From assembly GCA_964499695.1 (NCBI GenBank), contig CAZCMD010000072.1, positions 1 to 23,447 of the forward strand: a stretch of DNA of 23,447 nucleotides, in the 5' to 3' direction. This stretch comes from JAAZBV01 sp964499695 (lineage in GTDB: Bacteria > Desulfobacterota > DSM-4660 > Desulfatiglandales > HGW-15). Under the pieces are notes generated by a model. That model was not told the DNA's origin. It ran no database searches and worked only from the letters and a program-made list of their open reading frames with translations. The translations under genes and the position numbers were made by a program. Shown in pieces: positions 1 to 6,677 of the stretch; within the stretch, counting starts at the first letter, position 1, and each line of letters begins with the position of its first letter.

Positions 1-564
1 GGTTTCATCCACATCCACGAAGGTATTGGGCCAGGCGGTGGTCTGATAGACGATGCCGGCGATTCGCCAGGGCTGCCAGTCGGGATCGTCCGGGCGCGCC
101 TCCGGCAAATCGATTGGATTGAACATGCAGGCTTCGGTCGCCGCCATGCCAACCGTACGGTGATCCGCGTGCCCTTCATATGGGAGGAACGGATCCACCG
201 TCATGACCAGTTCAGGCCGAACCTCCTGAATCACCTCGGCAATGGACAGGCAAAGGGCTTGTTCATCAGGATACCCCCCATCCGGCAAACCGAGCCAATG
301 ATGTGCCGTCACCCCCAACACCCTGGCAGCGGCGACGGCCTCCTCGCGCCGGATGGCCGCAAGCCGGTCTCCACGCAATGCGGGATCATCGGTGCCTTTC
401 CGGCCATCTGTCACGGTCAGGTACGTCACCTGACAGCCGCGTCGCACCAGCTTCGCGATGGTGCCGCCTGCGCCCACCTCATTGTCGTCAGGATGCGGTT
501 GGATACACAGGATACTTTTACAATTCTCCAGATCCGGCATGGGTAGCATGTCTTTCAGATTCAT
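1..564 (-). CDS. PIG-L (LmbE-type) deacetylase, 3' end beyond window
   Basis: This is an open minus-strand frame of 188 codons running off the left edge, so the C-terminus is missing. The PIG-L zinc motif is visible near residues 24-29 (HPDDNE), and the second metal-ligand motif (GHADH) is at about 131-135. AHHWLGLPDGG lies between them near 87-97. The family removes N-acetyl or similar acyl groups from amino sugars and thiol conjugates; the substrate here is unknown. The ATG at 564 follows an AAGGCGGG-like ribosome site and lies 14 bases after the stop of the MutS-like fragment, so the two probably form one operon. Base composition is clearly GC-richer than the rest of the window beyond ~790, so the gene probably belongs to a different genome or segment. 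Confidence 0.88.
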   Translation of the reverse strand, partial: MNLKDMLPMPDLENCKSILCIQPHPDDNEVGAGGTIAKLVRRGCQVTYLTVTDGRKGTDDPALRGDRLAAIRREEAVAAARVLGVTAHHWLGLPDGGYPDEQALCLSIAEVIQEVRPELVMTVDPFLPYEGHADHRTVGMAATEACMFNPIDLPEARPDDPDWQPWRIAGIVYQTTAWPNTFVDVDET

Positions 565-578
565 GATTTTCCCGCCTT

Positions 579-790
579 TCACTGATTCACTTCGTCAATT
601 GGCAATCCCGCCAGTTTCATCAACCAGAGCGCGTTCCGCGTCGTTGAGACCCCGGGTCGCAACTGATAGTCAAACCGAACCTTTCCATCCTCATACCATT
701 CCTGAAAGTGCGCGTTTCGAACCCCTGGGCACGTCTGCTCCAGGCTGCCAAGCTCCAGGTCGTGTGTGGATATCAACCCGAGAACAGGGC
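579..790 (-). pseudogene. MutS-family ATPase, C-terminal fragment cut at the junction
   Basis: The minus frame reads GLISTHDLELGSLE, then NAHFQEWYEDG, FDYQLRPGVSTTRNAL and WLMKLAGLP before a TGA at 581-579. This is the end of the MutS-type ATPase domain (the STHDLEL segment after Walker B, and the FDY.L.PG..TTNAL.LM segment). Everything N-terminal, including Walker A and B, is absent. Upstream the frame stays open for only about 14 more codons, to a TGA near 823. That stretch overlaps, on the opposite strand, sequence that codes for an RluA protein, so homology probably stops near 786-794. In its native genome this would be a full MutS-like protein of about 500-900 residues followed by the PIG-L gene. 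A TTG at 776 could be mistaken for a start codon. Confidence 0.75.
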
Positions 791-800
791 GCTCAGGGTC
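780..800. other. Junction between two unrelated sequence blocks
   Basis: Left of this point the DNA is GC-rich and codes on the minus strand (PIG-L, mutS-like tail). Right of it the DNA is AT-richer and codes on the plus strand (rluA tail). Both flanking genes lose their N-terminal halves at the same place, in head-to-head orientation. No insertion sequence or terminal repeat is visible at the join. A metagenomic assembly chimera is the simplest explanation; a real recombination breakpoint is the alternative. Confidence 0.7.
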
Positions 801-1124
801 TATTCGACCAGTGACCCTTCAAAGGGCAGGCTTTCTCATACAGCATATAAGGTTCTTGAAGAGACTAAAGGATTCACAATGGTTGATGTTAACCTTATCA
901 CAGGCCGCAAGCATCAGATTCGTGTGCACTTTGCAGAGAAAGGGCATCCTGTGGTAGGTGATAAAAAATATGGTAAAGGTGAGAATATATCTAAAAGGCT
1001 GGCCCTGCATGCCCGTTCCATTATATTTACTCACCCGTTCACCCATAAACCAATGACCTTTGATACAGGGGTCCCAGATGAATTTACCATGCTTTTCCGC
1101 AGGTTGCATGGTCGAAACTTATAA
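786..1124 (+). pseudogene. RluA-family pseudouridine synthase, C-terminal fragment
   Basis: From about 786 the plus frame reads RALRVYSTSDPSKG, then LSHTAYKVLEE, LITGRKHQIRVHFAEKGHPV and VGDKKYG. LALHA and FTHPFTHKPM follow. These are the C-terminal motifs of RluA/RluD-type pseudouridine synthases, which isomerise uridines in rRNA or tRNA. The catalytic HRLD motif and the N-terminal half are missing. The frame is open back to an ATG at 708, but the residues encoded by 708-785 are antisense to the MutS-like fragment and do not look like this family. The true 5' part is therefore absent, and a junction or misassembly is the likely cause. The gene ends 22 bases before the beta-propeller gene. 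It would be an ordinary full-length CDS if the contig is chimeric. Confidence 0.8.
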
Positions 1125-1146
1125 ACGATAAAAGAGGAAAAAAGAG

Positions 1147-2502
1147 ATGAAAAAATGGATGAAAATTATGCTTGCAATAGTAGGTCTCATTCTTGTTGCA
1201 GTAATAGTACTCGCGTTCCTGTACTGGGATACAATAGGTATCATGCTTGGAAACAGAAAGGTTCAACCGCACACAGAGATGGTGCATGATATTGCGACTT
1301 CACCTGTTCAGCCGATTACAAAGGGAGAGGCAGACTGGATAAGCTGGCGTAATATAAATGGCGATAACAGAAGCTATGTTACAGGCATTAAAACAGACTG
1401 GTCAAATGGCCTGAAGAAGATATGGGAGATAGATTACCTCTGTGATGGAGAGGACAGCGCAACATGGTCTGCACCGGTTGTGCAAGGTAACAGGCTTGTT
1501 GTCTGTGGACGTGAAGGTGAAAATGATGTGGTATATTGCCTTAATCCGGAAGATGGGGGACTTATATGGAAGCAGTCATACCCGGCTGAAACCTCAGATG
1601 AATATGGTACCGGATTCAGGGCGACCCCGTGGATTGATGATGAACGTGTATATACATATGGCCGGGGCGGTGATCTTTGCTGCTTTAATCTTTTAAACGG
1701 TGAAAAAATATGGCACCGGAATGTCCGTGATATCGGAGGTGAATCACCAACATGGGGTCTTTCATCCTCTCCCCTTGTAACAGGTTCTAATGTTATAGTC
1801 AGCGGAGGAGGAACCGCCCGAACAATCGCCTATGACAAGATGACCGGAGATGTTATCTGGAAGGCAGGAGAGGGCAAGGCTGGTTATGCAGCGATTACCA
1901 TGATGGAAATAGAGGGTGAACCGGTTATTCTTTCATTTCATGGAAAAGGGCTCACTGCTATTACCCTTAAAGATGGTAAAGAGCTGTGGGATATTGAGTG
2001 GCAGACTAAATATGATGTTAATGCCACAACACCTGTAATAAAGGATAACCTTGTATTTATTACCTCCGGTTATAACACTGGCTGTGAACTGTTAAGGGTG
2101 TCAAAATCAGGTTCAGAAGTTGTATGGAAAAGTCAGGTTTTTGCATCACACCATTCAGACTCCTTTATTATCGGTAACTACATATATGGCTATTCGGGTG
2201 ACAGCATGCAGAACAAGGGCTTTTTCAAGTGCGTGGAGCTTGAAACCGGTAATGAAAAGTGGAGTACAAAAGAGATGGGCTGGGGTACATGCATTGCTGT
2301 AGAGGATTACCTCCTATGCAAAGATGTCAAAGGCAGCCTCTATCTTATGAAACCTGATCCTGATAAATTTATAAAGGTCACAGAAATGAAGAAGGTATGG
2401 GGCAAGGTCAGCGGGGCAACATGGACAAAACCCATACTGGCTAATGGCAGGCTTTTCCTGAGATTCAAACAGGGCCTTATGTGCCTTGATATAAAGGGAT
2501 GA
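1147..2502 (+). CDS. Membrane-anchored PQQ-like beta-propeller repeat protein
   Basis: A 451-residue protein. Residues ~5-28 form one hydrophobic segment after a lysine-rich start, i.e. an uncleaved signal anchor placing the rest in the periplasm. The body has repeated blade motifs of the PQQ/BamB type: WSAPVVQGNRLVVCGR, VVYCLNPEDGGLIWKQ, RATPWIDDERVYTYG, LCCFNLLNGEKIWHRN, TIAYDKMTGDVIWKAG and LTAITLKDGKELWDIEW. Each pairs an outer strand with a [LV]D..[TD]G..[IL]W corner. Related proteins beginning with a WxxWR segment (here WISWRNINGDNRS) are common in Planctomycetes and Desulfobacterota; most have no proven enzyme activity. No quinone-ligand set can be read, so a structural or binding role is more likely than a dehydrogenase. 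AGAGGAAAAAAGAG precedes the ATG. It is convergent with the DUF748 gene. Confidence 0.85.
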   Translation: MKKWMKIMLAIVGLILVAVIVLAFLYWDTIGIMLGNRKVQPHTEMVHDIATSPVQPITKGEADWISWRNINGDNRSYVTGIKTDWSNGLKKIWEIDYLCDGEDSATWSAPVVQGNRLVVCGREGENDVVYCLNPEDGGLIWKQSYPAETSDEYGTGFRATPWIDDERVYTYGRGGDLCCFNLLNGEKIWHRNVRDIGGESPTWGLSSSPLVTGSNVIVSGGGTARTIAYDKMTGDVIWKAGEGKAGYAAITMMEIEGEPVILSFHGKGLTAITLKDGKELWDIEWQTKYDVNATTPVIKDNLVFITSGYNTGCELLRVSKSGSEVVWKSQVFASHHSDSFIIGNYIYGYSGDSMQNKGFFKCVELETGNEKWSTKEMGWGTCIAVEDYLLCKDVKGSLYLMKPDPDKFIKVTEMKKVWGKVSGATWTKPILANGRLFLRFKQGLMCLDIKG

Positions 2503-2526
2503 GAATTTTATACCAGATATTTATTA

Positions 2527-2557
2527 TATAGAGACGGGTTTAAAACCCGTCTCTATA
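2527..2557. terminator. Perfect 15-bp palindromic hairpin between convergent genes
   Basis: The arm TATAGAGACGGGTTT (2527-2541) is followed by one A and then its exact reverse complement (2543-2557). It sits 25 bases from each of the two convergent stop codons. As RNA it folds on both strands into a long stem with a tiny loop, so a bidirectional terminator is likely. It lacks a real U-tract and also resembles dispersed palindromic (REP-like) elements, so it could be both. Confidence 0.6.
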
Positions 2558-2582
2558 ACAAATTTAAAGATCATTCACGTAA

Positions 2583-5576
2583 CTACATGGCATCAATACC
2601 CATGTTGATAGTGGTCCCTGATAGATCGCTGCTGCTGGTTTTGATTACGGATATCCTTTCATGACTTAGTTTGACTTCATCCACAAGATACTGTTTGATC
2701 TCTAGCGCCCGTTCATCAGCAAGGGATATCAGTTTATCATCACTGATCGTCAGGGCCTTCAGAATATCATCATAAATCTCTTTATAAACAGTATTATCCT
2801 TAACCTGTGTCTCTGATCCCTGTGCGGATTTCTGTTCCTTTTCAGGGGCCGCCACCTGAGTACTCTTTTTCAAACGTTCGGTAAGAGCAGGAAGACCCAT
2901 CTCAATGTTAATCGCTTCCAGGAGAGCATGATTTTCTGTGACCATCCATAGCTCCTGAGATTTCAGCTCATCTTCAATCACTGATAACTCAATGCCTCTC
3001 CTGTCTGCCACCATTTTATTAAGATTCGCTGTCTTGAGTGCTGCAACATCATCAGACCTTGAGGCATTGCCCTTTATAGAAAGTGTGAGTTGAGGTCTTT
3101 GATTGAGCGCATCGGCAAGTTTTATGAGGTTGTCTTTACCTGCCTGGTTTAACATGGAACTGCCAGGGTTAAATAAAATATTCCCCATCTCTTCGCCTCC
3201 GCCGGGTATCAGGGAACCGAGGAGCTTAAATGGGGATGCCGCAGCCTTTACTATTATATTCACAAGGGCCTTTATTATTATGCCTGCGGCACTGAAATCG
3301 GGGTCATCAAGGTCTCCCGATATATTTACATCAAGATCAATCACTCCGGATATATCGCGCAGGAGCGCAAGTCCAAGCCCTACAGGTGCATTAATGACCG
3401 GCTCTACAGCAACCTTTTCACCCAGATAAAGATTTTTTGCGTTTATGTTATTGTCTCCCTTTAATTTGCGGTCATGAAGGGTATAATCAAGATCAAGAGA
3501 GAGCTTTCCGCTTTTCAGGTAGTTGCCTATATAGACACCAGAATAAGGTGAAAGGTGTGTCATCTCAAGTCCCTTTAATGTGCTTTTAAAAGCGAACCCG
3601 GGCTGACGGCTTATTGGATCAAGCGTGCCTGTGACAGTAAAAGGGGCGTATTTGTCTATGTCAGTCCTGAATGTAAATGGTGAAGGGTCATTTGTCTGGG
3701 AACCGATTCGATCTATGCTTAAGGCCATATTGTACATGCCTGTCTTGTATTCAGGTTTCACACTTTTATCGGAAAAAAGAATAGTACCATTATTCATGCT
3801 GACTTTATCTATTTCATATTTCCAGGGGGCTGATTCGGCAGGTTCTGCCTGGGAAGGCGCGGCATCCTTTATTACCTCCTTTTCTTTCATCATACCTGCA
3901 AGGTTAAGTAGCTTTTTCTCAGAGAGGCTTACAGCAAGATCAGGCTTTAAAAGGCTGACTGATGCGACTGTAATCTTCCGGGTATCAACATCTGCCCTTA
4001 AATCATCAAGCATGAATCTGTTTAAACTGAAAACAGTTTTATCAGAACGCAGATCCTTTAGCCTTAAGTTATCCACGCCCATGCTGGTGGCTGCGTTGAT
4101 GGAGGTCTCTCCATCTTTTTTGACTGATACATTTCCCTCTGCAAAAAGGTTCCCATCCGCTATCTTCAGCCATGTGATCGCTTCAAGATATTTTGTAAAG
4201 GGATTAAGCAGTAGTTTATCAAGATTATATTTCAGCTCCATTGAAAAGGGTGAGGGGCATAAAAAGCCATCAATATTTATCGCGCCATTATTGTTCAGGA
4301 TAGCAGCAAGATTAATTGGAATTTTACTTTCAGGGGCAAGGGATATATCCTTTAAGTTAAGATTGATCCCGGACAGTGTATGTTTTGTGTTTATTTTTTC
4401 GTTTTGATCTTCAAAATCAATCGTACTGTTTTTGAGAGATACCTGCCTTACCATGATATCCCATGGGATATTATCTTTATCTGTATCTGCTGCGGAATTC
4501 TCCTGCGCTGTTTTTTCTGGATTATCAGGAGGGATCATGGCTTCATACCTTGCTTTTCCCTCTTTATCGATCCACTGGTTTAAAGCCAACCTGTCAAAAA
4601 GCACCTCTTCAACCAATACCTTGTGCCCGGTAATATCAACACTGAAATTCCGGATACCAATACCCCGTGCGTTCAGCATGGTTGGGTCAGGGATATGGTC
4701 ATCAATGCTTAGATCTTTAATAGAAAGATTTCCCTTATCTGTTTTAAAAATGAAATCGGTATCATTTTTAATAAGGATATTTGTATCTAATGAAAGCGTT
4801 CCTTTCCCTATTTTAAGGGGAAGGATATTTTCCAAAAAATTACTAATGCCTGCCAGATTAATACCTTTTGCGCCTATGCTGACCTCCATATACAGAGGGT
4901 CTAACCTGTAATTGCCCTTAAATTGCAGATCTCCTCCTTCCTGATCTTTTGCATTTATGGTAAAGGAATTCAGATGTTCGTCACCTGTTGCAAAATACAA
5001 TTCTTTAATCTGGATGGATATATCGTTAAGGTTTACTGTTGCAGGGGCAACACTGCTTTTATCAGTATATTGAAATGATCCCTTGTTAATGGATGTGTTA
5101 AACAACTTGATGGCAATTGGCCTGCTACCCTTTTTCTCTTCTTTCTCTTTACCCGAATCAGATGATGACAGCTTTTCAATTATATCACTGAAATTAAAAC
5201 CTGATTTGAGTTTAACGATGTTAATATTTGAGTTATCCAGAGACAGTTCGTCAAAGGCTATTCCAAACAAGAAAACAGACTTCCACAAACCAAAATTAAC
5301 AAGCAGACTATCCCATGCTGCAATAGGCCCGTCATTTGAATCGGAGACTGAAAAGTTCTCTATTCTTAATGACAGCTTGAAGGGGTTGAAACGGATATCG
5401 CCAGCGGTTATCTTCCTGTCAATCATGGTGGAAACATCCGTTTCCAATGTACTCTTTAGTTTATCGGGCAGGTATAACCAGGAAAGGGAGAGGTAAATAA
5501 GATAAAAAAACAGACAGACAGCTAATACCCATTGATACCAGGTTTTCAGTTTAAACCGGTTGGCAATTGATCTCAT
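2583..5576 (-). CDS. DUF748 / AsmA-like inner-membrane-anchored periplasmic protein
   Basis: A 997-residue protein. Residues ~13-35 are a single hydrophobic anchor. It is followed by the DUF748 opening KITAGDIRFNPFKLSLRIEN, then repeated beta-rich segments of AsmA/DUF748 type (long DLDVNISGDLDDPDFSAAGI stretch near the end). The C-terminal part has NILFNPGSSMLNQAGKDNL and LTLSIKGNAS followed by ERALEIKQYL, reminiscent of an OmpA-like fold that is typical of this family. AsmA-superfamily proteins are long beta-groove proteins implicated in bridging phospholipids between membranes; that role is inference here. I prefer the ATG at 5576, with a GGGGG ribosome site 5 bases upstream, over a TTG at 5588. 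It begins 20 bases after the activase stop, so it is probably cotranscribed with the glycyl radical operon, which is an unexpected partner. Confidence 0.87.
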   Translation of the reverse strand: MRSIANRFKLKTWYQWVLAVCLFFYLIYLSLSWLYLPDKLKSTLETDVSTMIDRKITAGDIRFNPFKLSLRIENFSVSDSNDGPIAAWDSLLVNFGLWKSVFLFGIAFDELSLDNSNINIVKLKSGFNFSDIIEKLSSSDSGKEKEEKKGSRPIAIKLFNTSINKGSFQYTDKSSVAPATVNLNDISIQIKELYFATGDEHLNSFTINAKDQEGGDLQFKGNYRLDPLYMEVSIGAKGINLAGISNFLENILPLKIGKGTLSLDTNILIKNDTDFIFKTDKGNLSIKDLSIDDHIPDPTMLNARGIGIRNFSVDITGHKVLVEEVLFDRLALNQWIDKEGKARYEAMIPPDNPEKTAQENSAADTDKDNIPWDIMVRQVSLKNSTIDFEDQNEKINTKHTLSGINLNLKDISLAPESKIPINLAAILNNNGAINIDGFLCPSPFSMELKYNLDKLLLNPFTKYLEAITWLKIADGNLFAEGNVSVKKDGETSINAATSMGVDNLRLKDLRSDKTVFSLNRFMLDDLRADVDTRKITVASVSLLKPDLAVSLSEKKLLNLAGMMKEKEVIKDAAPSQAEPAESAPWKYEIDKVSMNNGTILFSDKSVKPEYKTGMYNMALSIDRIGSQTNDPSPFTFRTDIDKYAPFTVTGTLDPISRQPGFAFKSTLKGLEMTHLSPYSGVYIGNYLKSGKLSLDLDYTLHDRKLKGDNNINAKNLYLGEKVAVEPVINAPVGLGLALLRDISGVIDLDVNISGDLDDPDFSAAGIIIKALVNIIVKAAASPFKLLGSLIPGGGEEMGNILFNPGSSMLNQAGKDNLIKLADALNQRPQLTLSIKGNASRSDDVAALKTANLNKMVADRRGIELSVIEDELKSQELWMVTENHALLEAINIEMGLPALTERLKKSTQVAAPEKEQKSAQGSETQVKDNTVYKEIYDDILKALTISDDKLISLADERALEIKQYLVDEVKLSHERISVIKTSSSDLSGTTINMGIDAM

Positions 5577-5596
5577 AGCGACCCCCAATGTAATAT

Positions 5597-6553
5597 TTAG
5601 TGTACTGTTACTAAAAGTCCCACTTGCTCCATAATATTTTTCAGTGAACGGATCTTTTCATCGGAAGGCACAGGCGCCTCCATCACCTTTTTATCATTGC
5701 TTATCCTCTGGTGTTTCATGATACCCAATTTATGGTAAGGCAGTAACTGAATTATTGTTACCGCATCACCAAGTGCCTTGCAGAACTCACCTGTTTCACG
5801 GATGTTCTCTTCAGAGTCATTGAACCTCGGTATTACAGGTATCCTTATCTGCATTTTACCACCTGCATCTGCTATTCTTTTCGCATTTTTCAGGATTAAC
5901 TCATTGGGTACGCCGATAACCTGTTTGTGCAGGTCACTCCTCATGTGTTTAAGGTCATACAGGAATAGATCTGTATATGGTAGTACAGCATCTATGTTTT
6001 TCTCGCTTGAAAAACCTGTTGTGTCCAGTGCAGTGTGGATCCCCTTTTCCTTTAATGCTTTTAAGAGTGCGACTGTGAATTCAGGCTGTGAAAGGGCCTC
6101 TCCGCCTGATACCGTAACCCCGCCACCCGATTGGTCATAGAAGGGTTTATCCCTTACAAGCTTTTCTATAAGCTCTTCCACTGTATAATCTGTACCGCAT
6201 ATATAGAGGGCATCAGGATAACAGACATTAGCGCATGCGCCGCAGTTGTCACATAACTCCCTGTCTATATGAACAAGCCGGATATCTTCCTTTGTCACCA
6301 TGTGCTGGATGACTGAGCCAGGGGTTATGGCCCCTTTGGGGCAGGCTGTGAGGCATTTCCCGCATTTATCTATACCAATGCACCTCATGGAGATCCAGCT
6401 CAGCTGCGAATAAAACTCCTGTGACTCAGGACTGTGACACCAGGGGCAGCGCAGGGGGCAACCCTTTAAAAACACAGTTGTGCGTATCCCTGGGCCGTCC
6501 TGCACTGAAAAACCCTGTATGTCATATACCTTGCCGGTGATAGCGTTTGTCAT
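5597..6553 (-). CDS. Glycyl radical enzyme activating protein (radical SAM)
   Basis: A 318-residue activase. The opening DIQGFSVQDGPGIRTTVFLKG leads into the radical SAM cluster motif CPLRCPWC (Cys32, Cys36, Cys39), which binds the S-adenosylmethionine-cleaving 4Fe-4S cluster. An inserted ferredoxin-like domain supplies two more 4Fe-4S clusters (Cys58/64/67/71 and Cys101/104/107/111). This insert is typical of activases for dehydratase, decarboxylase and C-X lyase glycyl radical enzymes, and is absent from the short PflA type. Further family signs are SGGGVTVSGGEALSQPEF (~141-158) and DLFLYDLKHM. The protein would abstract a hydrogen from Gly781 of the neighbouring enzyme under anoxic conditions. 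The gene lies 124 bases after the glycyl radical enzyme gene on the same strand; the gap contains two REP-like palindromes. Confidence 0.95.
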   Translation of the reverse strand: MTNAITGKVYDIQGFSVQDGPGIRTTVFLKGCPLRCPWCHSPESQEFYSQLSWISMRCIGIDKCGKCLTACPKGAITPGSVIQHMVTKEDIRLVHIDRELCDNCGACANVCYPDALYICGTDYTVEELIEKLVRDKPFYDQSGGGVTVSGGEALSQPEFTVALLKALKEKGIHTALDTTGFSSEKNIDAVLPYTDLFLYDLKHMRSDLHKQVIGVPNELILKNAKRIADAGGKMQIRIPVIPRFNDSEENIRETGEFCKALGDAVTIIQLLPYHKLGIMKHQRISNDKKVMEAPVPSDEKIRSLKNIMEQVGLLVTVH

Positions 6554-6574
6554 CTTGAATCAAACCTTTTTGAA

Positions 6575-6645
6575 GGTGGCATGTAAAATGCCACCCTACT
6601 GTTTGATTGGTCATTTAAACGTAGGGTGGGGTTTTACACCCCACC
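6575..6645. repeat. Pair of inverted REP-like palindromes
   Basis: Hairpin one is GGTGGCAT / ATGCCACC with a 5-base loop (6575-6595). Hairpin two is GGTGGGG / CCCCACC with a 7-base loop (6625-6645). Each carries a GTAGG/CCTAC tail facing the other (6595-6599 and 6621-6625), so the two ~25-base units are imperfect copies in opposite orientation, giving a possible cruciform. They lie between the glycyl radical enzyme and its activase. They resemble the widespread GTAGGGTGG-type palindromic repeats. A role in setting the enzyme:activase mRNA ratio is possible. Confidence 0.65.
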
Positions 6646-6677
6646 AGATAACTGATTATGTGTGAAGAAGTCTGAAA

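Noticed and set aside
160..566. Plus-strand ORFs over the first 566 bases
   Set aside because: They are antisense to a clear PIG-L deacetylase with intact HPDD and GHADH motifs.
3625..4407. 260-codon plus-strand open frame within the DUF748 gene
   Set aside because: It is the complement of a well-supported 997-residue gene, has low-complexity Ser/Leu-rich composition, and no recognisable domain.
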